39,316 nt of DNA from contig CALQAH020000020.1 in NCBI GenBank assembly GCA_943328505.2, forward strand, positions 1 through 39,316. Direction: 5' to 3'. Position 1 is the stretch's first letter; each line of letters begins with the position of its first letter. The stretch comes from Rhizobium sp. Q54. GTDB lineage: Bacteria; Bacteroidota; Bacteroidia; Flavobacteriales; Flavobacteriaceae. Position numbers and translations under genes: made by a program. Of the stretch, positions 25,347 to 33,785 are shown piece after piece. The notes below the pieces were generated by a model that was not told where the DNA came from, made no database searches, and was given only the letters and a program-made list of their open reading frames with translations.

Positions 25347-25736
25347 TTAAATTTTAAACTTTAATAAATTTGGAATTTTACTTTTTTGGTTGTAAACCAA
25401 TATTGAGCAACAAAGAAACGTAATTATTGCCAAAATAAAAAGAGTTCCACCATCGTTTTTCACTTCAATTCCTAAAAATACTAAATGAGTCAGTAACGCA
25501 CCAGACATGGTAACTAATCCCAGTAAAGCACCCAGTAAAGTGGTTCTTGGGATTAAAATTAATATTGAAGCAATCAATTCTACAATTCCGGAACCAATTC
25601 TTCCGAAGAGTTCAGCACCAATCGTGGAGAAAATATAAACACTTTCCTCTGCACCAGTAAATTTAAAATATAATGTTTGAACTAATATGACCACTGCTAC
25701 GAGTTTGATTACCCATATAAATAGGTAGTTTTTCAT
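25347..25736 (-). CDS. DoxX family membrane protein
   Basis: 129 aa with four membrane helices. The glycine- and Glu-containing helix GRIGSGIVELIASILIL and the following TLLGALLGLVTMSGALLTHL are typical of DoxX/DoxD-like proteins. The role of most bacterial members is unclear (redox or respiratory in some). First gene of the minus-strand run, 32 bp before the DinB-like gene. Confidence 0.8.
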   Translation of the reverse strand: MKNYLFIWVIKLVAVVILVQTLYFKFTGAEESVYIFSTIGAELFGRIGSGIVELIASILILIPRTTLLGALLGLVTMSGALLTHLVFLGIEVKNDGGTLFILAIITFLCCSILVYNQKSKIPNLLKFKI

Positions 25737-25940
25737 AATTTAGATTTTTAAAGTTATAGATTTAACAAAGCCCTTCTTCCCTCGACTGTGCTCGGGATGA
25801 CACTGTGTATTGTAATGAAACTATTTTATGGTACACTGTTTGATTTTTGACATTCTTAATGTCCAAAACAATTTATGATTGCAGAAATACCAATATTTTA
25901 GTTCTTAATAGATGGGGTAAATATAATTTTTTTTAACAAA
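25737..25940. other. Intergenic region before the DoxX run, containing a small dispersed-type repeat
   Basis: About 200 bases without a gene. At 25771-25800 there is a GC-richer stretch containing TCCCTCGACTGTGCTCGGGA, partly palindromic and unlike its surroundings; similar intergenic snippets are common in Flavobacterium as I remember them. The DoxX promoter should lie here, but I see no good TAnnTTTG. Confidence 0.5.
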
Positions 25941-25966
25941 AAACCCTTTCATTACTGAAAGGGTTT
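25941..25966 (-). terminator. Intrinsic terminator after the acyl-CoA dehydrogenase
   Basis: A perfect 10-bp stem, AAACCCTTTC and GAAAGGGTTT, around a 6-base loop. On the minus strand it is followed by TTTGTT and a run of A. It lies 53 bases beyond the acyl-CoA dehydrogenase stop. Confidence 0.85.
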
Positions 25967-26019
25967 AATGAATATTAATTTAAAACTTTAAAAACTAGGG
26001 TTAACCATATATATAAAAT

Positions 26020-27159
26020 TTAAGAAACCAATCCTCTTGAAATTACGATTCGTTGGATTTCCGAAGTCCCTTCATAAATTTGAGTAATTTTAGAATCGCG
26101 CATCATTCTTTCTACATGGTATTCGGCTACATAACCGTTTCCACCGTGAATTTGAACGGCTTCATTGGCAACTTCTAAAGCAATTTCAGAAGCATATAAT
26201 TTGGCCATCGCACCTGAATGCGCAATGTCTTTCCCTTCATCTTTTTCGCAAGCTGCTTTTAATATTAACAATCTTGCGGCAGTAACTTTCACATACATAT
26301 CGGCCAGTTTAAAAGCAATAGCTTGGTGTTTGAAAATTTCTTTACCAAACGCTTTACGTTGTTGTGAATATTCTAATGCCAATTCGTATGCTCCAGTTGC
26401 AATTCCTAAGGCTTGCGAAGCAATTCCTATTCTTCCTCCATTCAAAACATTCATAGCAAAACTAAATCCGAAACCGTCAACACCAATTCTATTTTCTTTT
26501 GGCACTTTTACATCGGTAAACATAAGTGAATGTGTATCGCTTCCACGGATACCCATTTTCTTTTCTTTTGGTCCGATATCAAACCCAGGCCACCCTTTTT
26601 CAACTATAAATGCATTAATTCCTTTATGCCCTTTTTCAATATCCGTTTGTGCAATTACTAAATATGTAGATGCTGTAGATCCATTAGTAATCCAGTTTTT
26701 TGTGCCGTTTAATAAGTAATAATCACCTTTATCAATTGCTGTTGTTTTTTGAGAAGTAGCATCGCTTCCTGCTTCTGGTTCAGACAAACAAAAAGCACCA
26801 ATACCATCGCCTTTGGCCAATGGAACTAAATACTTCATTTTTTGTTCTTCATTGCAATATTTTTCCATTCCGGCACAAACTAGCGAATTATTCACCGACA
26901 TTATCACAGCAGCAGATGCATCCACTTTGGCTATTTCGGTCAATGCCAAAACATAAGAAACACTATCCAAACCAGAACCTCCATATTTTGGATCCACCAT
27001 CATTCCCATAAATCCGAGTTCACCCATCATTTTGACTTGCTCGGTGGGAAACTTTGAATGTTCATCTCTTTCAATTACTCCAGGCAACAATTCAGCAACT
27101 GCAAAATCCTTAGCTGCTTGTTGTATCATTAAATATTCTTCGGTTAAATTAAAATCCAT
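26020..27159 (-). CDS. Acyl-CoA dehydrogenase (short/medium-chain type)
   Basis: 379 aa, the usual length. The FAD/substrate motifs AFCLSEPEAGSDA and the block NWITNGSTAS are present. The C-terminal YEGTSEIQRIVISRGL carries the catalytic base Glu of short-chain (butyryl-CoA type) enzymes and the FAD-contact region. It oxidises acyl-CoA to enoyl-CoA, passing electrons to ETF. Monocistronic, with a good promoter and terminator. Confidence 0.94.
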   Translation of the reverse strand: MDFNLTEEYLMIQQAAKDFAVAELLPGVIERDEHSKFPTEQVKMMGELGFMGMMVDPKYGGSGLDSVSYVLALTEIAKVDASAAVIMSVNNSLVCAGMEKYCNEEQKMKYLVPLAKGDGIGAFCLSEPEAGSDATSQKTTAIDKGDYYLLNGTKNWITNGSTASTYLVIAQTDIEKGHKGINAFIVEKGWPGFDIGPKEKKMGIRGSDTHSLMFTDVKVPKENRIGVDGFGFSFAMNVLNGGRIGIASQALGIATGAYELALEYSQQRKAFGKEIFKHQAIAFKLADMYVKVTAARLLILKAACEKDEGKDIAHSGAMAKLYASEIALEVANEAVQIHGGNGYVAEYHVERMMRDSKITQIYEGTSEIQRIVISRGLVS

Positions 27160-27202
27160 AATTTGAAGTTATTTGAATTGTAGTTTGTTTATTTTTGGTG
27201 CT

Positions 27203-27234
27203 CAAAAGTAAGATTTTAAAATTAAAATTTCAAA
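27203..27234 (-). promoter_or_regulatory. Bacteroidota promoter of the acyl-CoA dehydrogenase gene
   Basis: Minus strand: TTTG (27234-27231), 20 bases, TACTTTTG (27210-27203), 43 bases before the ATG. A good consensus match. Confidence 0.72.
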
Positions 27235-27254
27235 CGATTTCGTAAATTTAGGAT

Positions 27255-28325
27255 ATGTTTAAAAATTCGTATAATGTTATTGGGGTAATGTCCGGAACTT
27301 CGCTTGATGGCGTGGATTTATCACATATTCTTTTCACTAATAAAGATGGCAAATGGTTATTCGAAATGCTGGAAAGTGAAACCATTCCGTATTCGGAATA
27401 TTGGTTGAACCTACTTAAAAATGCGGTTACTTTTTCTGAAGATAAATTAGTGGAACTCAATAAAAACTTCACCGACTTACTTAGCGATATCATTGTAACA
27501 TTTATTGAAAAACATACTTTAAAAAATCTTGATGCTATTTGTTCTCACGGTCATACCATTTTACATCAACCACAAAATGGATATACGTTACAAATTGGCA
27601 ACCTACCAAAAATGGCAAAAATTATTAATCAAACCGTAGTTTGTGATTTCCGGATTCAGGATGTTCAATTGGGTGGACAAGGCGCGCCTTTAGTCCCTAT
27701 TGGTGACCAAATTTTATTTTCGGATTATGAGTATTGCTTGAATTTGGGAGGCTTTTCTAATATTTCTTTTCAAGAAAACAGCACCCGAATTGCCTTTGAT
27801 ATTTCGCCAGTGAATACCGTTTTAAATTTTTACGCCAATACTTTAGGTTTGGATTACGATGACAAAGGATTACTAGCACGTTCCGGAAAAATAAATTCCG
27901 AATTATTAGCTGAATTGAATGCCTTGGAGTATTACAAAAAACCATTTCCAAAATCACTCGGATTTGAATTTGTAAAAGAAACTGTTTTACCAATATTAGA
28001 AAAATATTCCATTGTCATAGAAGACAAGATAAACACTTTTACAGAACATATTGCTATGCAAATTGCAAAAGCCTTACCAAAAAAAGAAGGAAAACTATTG
28101 ATTACCGGCGGTGGCGCTTACAATGATTTTCTTATTGAAAGAACCCAACATTATTTACCAAAAATTAAAATTGTAATTCCAGATACAAAAATTTTAGAAT
28201 TCAAAGAAGCGCTGATTTTTGCTTTGCTTGGCGTTTTAAAATTACGTGGTGAAGTGAATGTTATGAGTAGCGTAACAGGGGCAAAAACAGATCATTGCTC
28301 TGGTTTTATTTATCATGCTAATTAA
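27255..28325 (+). CDS. anmK: Anhydro-N-acetylmuramic acid kinase
   Basis: 356 aa. The ATP loop GVMSGTSLDGVD is at 10-21. The conserved CSHGHTILHQP, CDFRIQDVQLGGQGAPLVP and LITGGGAYNDFLI blocks are intact. It phosphorylates 1,6-anhydro-MurNAc released during peptidoglycan turnover, yielding MurNAc-6-P for recycling. Starts at the ATG at 27255. Followed by glutamate dehydrogenase, which has its own promoter. Confidence 0.96.
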   Translation: MFKNSYNVIGVMSGTSLDGVDLSHILFTNKDGKWLFEMLESETIPYSEYWLNLLKNAVTFSEDKLVELNKNFTDLLSDIIVTFIEKHTLKNLDAICSHGHTILHQPQNGYTLQIGNLPKMAKIINQTVVCDFRIQDVQLGGQGAPLVPIGDQILFSDYEYCLNLGGFSNISFQENSTRIAFDISPVNTVLNFYANTLGLDYDDKGLLARSGKINSELLAELNALEYYKKPFPKSLGFEFVKETVLPILEKYSIVIEDKINTFTEHIAMQIAKALPKKEGKLLITGGGAYNDFLIERTQHYLPKIKIVIPDTKILEFKEALIFALLGVLKLRGEVNVMSSVTGAKTDHCSGFIYHAN

Positions 28326-28359
28326 AATAATAAATCCATCATTCACATTAGCATTTTTT

Positions 28360-28367
28360 TATATTTG
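28360..28367 (+). promoter_or_regulatory. -7 element (TATATTTG) for glutamate dehydrogenase
   Basis: TATATTTG lies 24 bases before the ATG at 28392. The transcript would start after the alternative ATG at 28365, which rules that start out. Confidence 0.65.
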
Positions 28368-28391
28368 TACACCATTAAAAAGACCAAAACA

Positions 28392-29618
28392 ATGAAAGAT
28401 TTACTTCAAAAATACGAGAATAAGCAACCCGAAATTGTATTCAACTGGAAAGATGTGGAAACCGAAGCCGAAGGCTGGACTGTAATCAATTCACTTCGTG
28501 GCGGTGCTGCTGGCGGTGGAACACGAATGAGAAAGGGCTTAGATATGAATGAGGTTTTATCATTGGCAAAAACGATGGAAGTAAAATTCACGGTTTCGGG
28601 TCCAGCAATTGGTGGCGCAAAATCGGGGATTAATTTTGACCCGAATGACCCACGAAAAAAAGGCGTTTTACAACGTTGGTATAAAGCAGTTTCTCCTTTA
28701 TTAAAAAGTTATTACGGAACGGGTGGCGATTTGAATGTGGACGAAATCCATGAAGTAATTCCATTTACAGAAGAATGTGGCGTTTGGCATCCGCAGGAAG
28801 GTGTTTTTAACGGACACTTTAAACCCACAGAAGCGGATAAAATTAATAGAATTGGGCAACTGCGTCAAGGCGTAATTAAAGTTATCGAAAACCCAAAATT
28901 CTCACCTGATGTTATACGAAAATACACGGTTGCCGATATGATTACTGGCTATGGTGTTGCTGAAGCTGTGCGTCATTACTATCATATTTATGGTGGCGAT
29001 GTAAAAGGTAAAAAAGCCATCGTACAAGGTTTTGGCAATGTTGGTTCAGCAGCCGCTTTTTATTTATCAGAAATGGGTGCCTCTATTGTTGGAATAATTG
29101 ACCGTGATGGCGGAATTATAAACGAAAATGGGTTTTCTTTTGAAGAAGTAAAAAGACTTTTTTTAAATAAAGACGGTAACAAATTAGTGGCTCAAAACAT
29201 GATTCCTTTTAATGAAATAAACGAGAAAATATGGACTTTAGGAGCAGCAATTTTTGCTCCTTGTGCAGCTTCACGATTGGTAACCAAAGAGCAGTTGGAC
29301 AATATGATTGCTTCAGGATTAGAAGTAATTTCGTGTGGTGCCAATGTGCCTTTTGCCGATAAAGAAATATTCTTTGGTAGCATTATGGAAGAAACCGATC
29401 GCAAAGTGAGTTTAATTCCAGACTTTATATCAAACTGCGGAATGGCTAGAGTTTTTGCTTATTTTATGGAGAAAAAAGTACAAATGACCGACGAAGCTAT
29501 TTTCTATGACATCTCGGAAACCATTAAAAAAGCCTTAGAAAAAGCACATTCTCTAAATTCAAACAATAAAAATATCAGCGCAACAGCTTTTGAAATTGCT
29601 TTAAAACAATTGGTTTAA
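28392..29618 (+). CDS. Glu/Leu/Phe/Val dehydrogenase (glutamate dehydrogenase type)
   Basis: 408 aa from the ATG at 28392. The substrate site VSGPAIGGAKSGI carries K77 (the catalytic lysine position) and GGAAGGGTRM lies upstream. The Rossmann NAD(P) motif is GFGNVG at 214-219. It interconverts glutamate and 2-oxoglutarate plus ammonia. Branched-chain amino acid dehydrogenase activity cannot be excluded from sequence alone. The longer frame from 28365 would overlap the promoter. Confidence 0.9.
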   Translation: MKDLLQKYENKQPEIVFNWKDVETEAEGWTVINSLRGGAAGGGTRMRKGLDMNEVLSLAKTMEVKFTVSGPAIGGAKSGINFDPNDPRKKGVLQRWYKAVSPLLKSYYGTGGDLNVDEIHEVIPFTEECGVWHPQEGVFNGHFKPTEADKINRIGQLRQGVIKVIENPKFSPDVIRKYTVADMITGYGVAEAVRHYYHIYGGDVKGKKAIVQGFGNVGSAAAFYLSEMGASIVGIIDRDGGIINENGFSFEEVKRLFLNKDGNKLVAQNMIPFNEINEKIWTLGAAIFAPCAASRLVTKEQLDNMIASGLEVISCGANVPFADKEIFFGSIMEETDRKVSLIPDFISNCGMARVFAYFMEKKVQMTDEAIFYDISETIKKALEKAHSLNSNNKNISATAFEIALKQLV

Positions 29619-29693
29619 CGATATTTTAATATTTTTAAATACAATTTTTAGTAATTTTAAACGTTTTAAATGTAATAGTAAAAAAACCAAACG

Positions 29694-30587
29694 ATGAGTT
29701 ACGCTCCAACTGACAAGCAGAAATCTATTGGATTTGCCACGGCAATTTATATATTGTTGCTATTTATATTATTTCTCATTCGTTTTTGGCCTCCCTCTAA
29801 CTTGAAAGAGCTTGTTGGTGGCGGTGGCGGTGGCGGAGTTGAAATGAACTTTGGCGACAGTGATTATGGTTTGGGAAAAGATTTTAAAAGTGAAGTCCTT
29901 AATGTAAAAGATCAAGTCAAAGTTCAGCCTACAAAAGCAACACCTGAAGAAGATATTATTTCAGATGATAATTCAGATGACGATAGAGTTGCCATTACAA
30001 AAACAGAAAATGCTAAGAAAATCCCAATAGTTGTTAAAAAAGAGGTTAAACCAGTTGTTGAAAAACCCAAAGTAACTAAAAACACCAATGATGCTTTGTC
30101 AAGTATCCTTAACTCAAATAAAGGAGGCGATGGCGATGATAAAGTTGCAGGTAACAAAGGAAAATCAAATGGTGGATTAAGTTCTGGTGGTTATGCTAAT
30201 GGTGGTGGAACAGGCGGTGGTTCTGGTGGCGGCAATGGAACTGGAAACGGAACTGGTTCTGGCACTGGTTCTGGCTCAGGAAGCGGTGGTGGAAATGGAA
30301 GCGGCATTGGAAACGGTTCGGGTTATTCTTTAGGAAATAGAAAAGCTTTAAATAAGCCATCCCCAAATTATAATTGTCAAGAGCAAGGTAAAGTTGCTGT
30401 GCAAGTTTCTGTTGATAGAAATGGAAATACTATAAGCGCAACTCCTGGAGTACAGGGCACAACGAATACCGCAAAATGTCTACTCGACCAAGCAAAAATT
30501 GCTGCTATGAATACAAAATGGCAACCCGATAGTAATGCTCCGGAAAAGCAAGTTGGCAAAATTATTTATAGTTTTACTTTAAACTAA
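29694..30587 (+). CDS. tonB: TonB-like energy transducer with glycine-rich linker
   Basis: 297 aa. One membrane helix near 15-35 (ATAIYILLLFILFLIRFWPP), then a glycine patch (GGGGGGGVEMNFG). A Lys/Glu/Val/Pro segment (KKEVKPVVEKPKV) follows, then a Gly/Ser/Asn/Thr linker of about 60 residues (157-215) in place of a long proline-rich spacer. The C-terminal domain (about 225-297) has GKVAVQVSVDRNGNTISA and ends KIIYSFTLN; two cysteines (NYNCQEQ and AKCLLDQ) could form a disulfide. It transmits ExbB/ExbD energy to outer-membrane TonB-dependent receptors. Here it is convergent with exbD/exbB rather than in one operon. Confidence 0.85.
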   Translation: MSYAPTDKQKSIGFATAIYILLLFILFLIRFWPPSNLKELVGGGGGGGVEMNFGDSDYGLGKDFKSEVLNVKDQVKVQPTKATPEEDIISDDNSDDDRVAITKTENAKKIPIVVKKEVKPVVEKPKVTKNTNDALSSILNSNKGGDGDDKVAGNKGKSNGGLSSGGYANGGGTGGGSGGGNGTGNGTGSGTGSGSGSGGGNGSGIGNGSGYSLGNRKALNKPSPNYNCQEQGKVAVQVSVDRNGNTISATPGVQGTTNTAKCLLDQAKIAAMNTKWQPDSNAPEKQVGKIIYSFTLN

Positions 30588-30627
30588 AAAAAGACCCAAA
30601 TAAAAATTTTTATTTGGGTCTTTTTTT
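30586..30627. terminator. Bidirectional terminator between tonB and the DUF4468-like gene
   Basis: A perfect 30-base palindrome at 30592-30621, with A-run on the left and T-run on the right (poly-A from 30586, poly-T to 30627). It can work for both convergent transcripts. Confidence 0.93.
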
Positions 30628-30645
30628 ATGACTTTTATTTTTAGA

Positions 30646-31179
30646 TTACCACTTTTCAGACTTCAATTTTTTCTCAATATAAGTTGCCAAGTTTTTATTT
30701 AATCCGTTAAAGAAATTTTCAAAGGTTGCTGGAATATCGCCCATATACTTTTTCAAATTTCCGTCTTTATCGTAATATTCAGAAAAATCATTTAGGTTTG
30801 GTTTTGAACTTTTTCCATTGGCTCCAATCAATTCCATATCCAATAAATCAAACTTATACTTACCGTCTTTAAAAGTAATTTCAATAGTATACTTGGCATT
30901 GGAACAAATATTAGTTCCCCCTGCTTTTGTACATGAAAAATTTTCTTTATAGCCTTGAAAAACTATTTTTTCATTTTCTATAGTAGATTTTATCGCATCC
31001 AAATTTTTATTATTCTCTTTAATCCAAGTGGTTGTTTTGGCAAATAAGTCTTTGGCAGAAGTGTCAACATTGGTAACAATAAAATCTGTTATCCCTTCTT
31101 TTGAAAATTTGAATTCAGTGTCTTGTGCAAAAGATTTTGATACAATAAGCACTAGTATTAGTAAAAGTAATTTCTTCAT
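30646..31179 (-). CDS. Secreted/periplasmic DUF4468-like protein
   Basis: 177 aa. Signal peptide MKKLLLLILVLIVSKSFAQ, cut probably before DTEFKF. The rest resembles DUF4468 (TBP-like fold): DLFAKTTTWIKENNK, an EKIVFQGY strand, YTIEITFKDGKYKFDLLDMELIG. Two cysteines (FSCTKAGGTNICSN) lie close together. Unknown function, common in Bacteroidota. Encoded 27 bp after exbD on the same strand, possibly co-transcribed. Confidence 0.68.
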   Translation of the reverse strand: MKKLLLLILVLIVSKSFAQDTEFKFSKEGITDFIVTNVDTSAKDLFAKTTTWIKENNKNLDAIKSTIENEKIVFQGYKENFSCTKAGGTNICSNAKYTIEITFKDGKYKFDLLDMELIGANGKSSKPNLNDFSEYYDKDGNLKKYMGDIPATFENFFNGLNKNLATYIEKKLKSEKW

Positions 31180-31206
31180 TTTTTATATAAATTTAAATAC
31201 TATAAT

Positions 31207-31602
31207 TTATTTGGGACTGGTAGCAATCAGAAATTTTAATTTATTCCTCACACCTATTTGAAGCACATCTACCAAGTCTTGAACTTGCATGTTAAAAGGA
31301 ATTCTAATTACTATGGTTTGATCTTTTGAAGGACTCATTTTAGCTAATAATGTAGTTTCTAAAGTTTCGAAAGAAACCTCTTCTTTATCCACAAAAAATT
31401 TCTTCTCTTCCGTTACCGAAATAGTTATGAGTTGTTTATTGGTCTTCTCGTTTGTTTTTGATTTTGGCAATGTCATTTTGATAACATTCGGATTTGCCAA
31501 TGTAGAAATAATCAAGAAAAACAATAATAAGAAGAACATAATGTCACTCAATGAAGAAGTGGCAACTTCTGCATGAAATCTTTTATTTCGCTTTATTGGC
31601 AT
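31207..31602 (-). CDS. exbD: ExbD/TolR-type biopolymer transport protein
   Basis: 131 aa. One N-terminal membrane helix with the essential Asp (D20, in LSDIMFFLLLFFLII), followed by a periplasmic domain ending in the short NKLKFLIATSPK. Its Met start lies inside the end of exbB (20-base overlap). With ExbB it couples proton flux to TonB. Confidence 0.92.
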   Translation of the reverse strand: MPIKRNKRFHAEVATSSLSDIMFFLLLFFLIISTLANPNVIKMTLPKSKTNEKTNKQLITISVTEEKKFFVDKEEVSFETLETTLLAKMSPSKDQTIVIRIPFNMQVQDLVDVLQIGVRNKLKFLIATSPK

Positions 31603-32299
31603 GATTTGGTCTTTGAATGATACTTACAAACTCTAAAACTTGTTTTTGAATGGCTAAGGCAAAATCATCAATTCTACCGTTTAATAAATGGTAGGCACTG
31701 TAAGCAATAATACCCACGAGTAAACCGGCACCAGAACTGATCATTTTTTCATATAATCCACCTGAAATATTCCCAATACTAATATCTTCGGTTACTGAAA
31801 TACTATAGAATATTTTAATAACTCCAGAAATCGTTCCAATGAATCCTAGTGTTGGTGCTATACCTGCAATTAATCCCAATTGCCCCAATTTTTGTTCCAT
31901 TTGACCAACTTCTATATTGCCAGCGCGTTCCATATTGGATTCGATTTCTGAAATAGGTCTTCCAATAGTCATTACACCTTCGGCAATCACATTTCCTAAA
32001 GCGGTCCCATTTCTTTCGGCTACAGATAATGCCATTTCAATATTTCCAGCGTTTAGATTATTTCTAACATCAGACATCAAATGATGATCAATTTTAGCAA
32101 CTTTTTTAATGTAAAATATTCTTTCGAAAATTAAATACAGCGTATAAAAAAGTAATATTGCAATTGGTATTAAAAAAAAGCCTCCTTTTAAAATAAATTC
32201 TAAAACAGAAATTTCGGTGTTTACAGGCAATTTGTCAACTGCGTCAGGAATGGCTTGCGATAAGGTATCGACTTGTAACTGAATGAATGAACTAATCAT
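31583..32299 (-). CDS. exbB: ExbB/TolQ/MotA-type proton channel
   Basis: 238 aa, with three membrane helices: GGFFLIPIAILLFYTLYLIFE near 40-60, and two in the conserved MotA/TolQ/ExbB domain (LGLIAGIAPTLGFIGTISGVI near 145; MISSGAGLLVGIIAYSAYHLL near 190). It forms the proton channel with ExbD. First gene of an exbB-exbD(-DUF4468) transcript divergent from folC. Confidence 0.92.
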   Translation of the reverse strand: MISSFIQLQVDTLSQAIPDAVDKLPVNTEISVLEFILKGGFFLIPIAILLFYTLYLIFERIFYIKKVAKIDHHLMSDVRNNLNAGNIEMALSVAERNGTALGNVIAEGVMTIGRPISEIESNMERAGNIEVGQMEQKLGQLGLIAGIAPTLGFIGTISGVIKIFYSISVTEDISIGNISGGLYEKMISSGAGLLVGIIAYSAYHLLNGRIDDFALAIQKQVLEFVSIIQRPNHANKAK

Positions 32300-32428
32300 A
32301 ATTGTTTTGCTTTTTGGCTATTAATTCTGAAAATAATTTCAATTTTGCAATATTATAAACTGCACTACAATATTAAACTAAAAAAAACGTATTTTATTTT
32401 ACATTATGAATATTTTATTAAAAAAATA

Positions 32429-33649
32429 ATGAACTATAAAGAAACTGTAAATTGGATGTTTCAACAACTTCCTTTGTATCAATTACAAGGAGCAACTGCT
32501 TATAAAGCAGATTTAACCAACACAATTTTACTGGCAAATCATATTGGCAATCCAGAAAAGAATTTAAAGTGTATTCATGTTGCAGGAACCAATGGCAAAG
32601 GATCAACATCTCATCTCTTAGCGGCTGTTTTACAAGAAGCGGGTTATAAAGTTGGATTATATACTTCGCCTCACTTAAAAGATTTTAGAGAACGCGTAAA
32701 AATAAACGGCATTGAAATTTCTGAAGAATTTGTTTGTGAATTCATTCAAAAAAACAAGCCGTTTTTGGAAGCCAATCAACTGAGTTTTTTTGAAATGACA
32801 GTTGGTTTGGCTTTTACCTATTTTGTAAAAGAAAAAGTAGACATCGCTATTATTGAAGTAGGATTGGGAGGAAGATTGGATGCCACAAATATTATTACAC
32901 CCTTAGTTTCAGTAATTACAAATATTGGTTTTGATCATATGCAGTTTTTAGGAACTACTTTAAATGCTATTGCTGGAGAAAAAGCGGGTATTATAAAAGC
33001 AACTATTCCTGTGGTTATTGGTGAATATACCTCCGAAACTAAACCCGTTTTTGAGGAAAAAGCTAAAACAACAAATTCTAAAATTTTCTTTGCTTCCGAT
33101 TTAATATCAGAGACCTATCCTTCTATTCTCATTGGGGATTATCAAATTCATAATAAGAAAACCGTTTTGCAAACTTTAAAAGTTTTAGAGCAACAAAGCA
33201 ATTTTAAAATTTCAGAGGATAACATAAAAAATGGATTTCGGAATGTTATTGTTACTACTGGTTTGCAAGGCAGATGGCAACAATTGGGAGAAAATCCTAA
33301 AATTATTTGTGACACAGCACACAATTCACATGGTTTAAAAATTGTCTTAACCCAAATTCAAAAAGACACTTTTGATAAATTACACCTAGTTTTAGGAGTT
33401 GTAAGTGATAAAGATTTGAATGAAATCCTTCCTTTGTTTCCTAAAAACGCAACATATTATTTTTGCAAACCAAATATCCCAAGAGGACTCGATGCTATAA
33501 TTTTAAAAGAAAAAGCGTCAGATTTTAAACTTTTTGGAGAAATATTCCCTTCTGTTTCAAATGCTTATCAAACAGCAAAACTAAATGCAACTGCAAACGA
33601 TTTTATCTACATTGGAGGAAGTACTTTTGTTGTTGCAGAAATTTTATAA
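32429..33649 (+). CDS. folC: Folylpolyglutamate synthase / dihydrofolate synthase
   Basis: 406 aa from the ATG at 32429; a longer frame adds 28 unlikely residues. The Mur-ligase P-loop HVAGTNGKGSTSH is at 50-62, and the Mg site and EVGLGGRLDATN block near 145 are typical of FolC. The C-terminal domain begins with the GRWQQLGENPKIICDTAHN segment. It adds glutamate to (dihydro)folate. Divergent from exbB; in related genomes folC often follows exbBD/tonB. Confidence 0.95.
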   Translation: MNYKETVNWMFQQLPLYQLQGATAYKADLTNTILLANHIGNPEKNLKCIHVAGTNGKGSTSHLLAAVLQEAGYKVGLYTSPHLKDFRERVKINGIEISEEFVCEFIQKNKPFLEANQLSFFEMTVGLAFTYFVKEKVDIAIIEVGLGGRLDATNIITPLVSVITNIGFDHMQFLGTTLNAIAGEKAGIIKATIPVVIGEYTSETKPVFEEKAKTTNSKIFFASDLISETYPSILIGDYQIHNKKTVLQTLKVLEQQSNFKISEDNIKNGFRNVIVTTGLQGRWQQLGENPKIICDTAHNSHGLKIVLTQIQKDTFDKLHLVLGVVSDKDLNEILPLFPKNATYYFCKPNIPRGLDAIILKEKASDFKLFGEIFPSVSNAYQTAKLNATANDFIYIGGSTFVVAEIL

Positions 33650-33664
33650 TTTTATTGAAATAAG

Positions 33665-33695
33665 TTTGCAATTTCAAAAAAGTAGCCTATATTTG
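33665..33695 (+). promoter_or_regulatory. Textbook Bacteroidota promoter for tRNA-Val
   Basis: TTTG (33665-33668), 19 bases, TATATTTG (33688-33695), with the tRNA starting 13 bases later. The best promoter in the window. Confidence 0.85.
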
Positions 33696-33707
33696 CACTC
33701 CTATTAA

Positions 33708-33785
33708 GGGCGATTAGCTCAGTTGGTTCAGAGCATCTGGTTTACACCCAGAGGGTCGGGGGTTCGAATCCCTCATCGCCCACCA
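33708..33785 (+). tRNA. tRNA-Val (UAC)
   Basis: A complete cloverleaf: acceptor GGGCGAT/ATCGCCC, D-stem GCTC/GAGC, anticodon stem TCTGG/CCAGA with loop TTTACAC (anticodon TAC), variable loop GGGTC, T-stem GGGGG/CCCTC with loop TTCGAAT. Discriminator A and CCA are encoded at 33782-33785. Promoter and terminator flank it. Its 3' part is also the end of the minus-strand recombinase reading frame. Confidence 0.97.

Noticed and set aside
26165..26719. 184-codon open frame antisense to the acyl-CoA dehydrogenase
   Set aside because: No recognisable motif, and the opposite strand is unambiguous.
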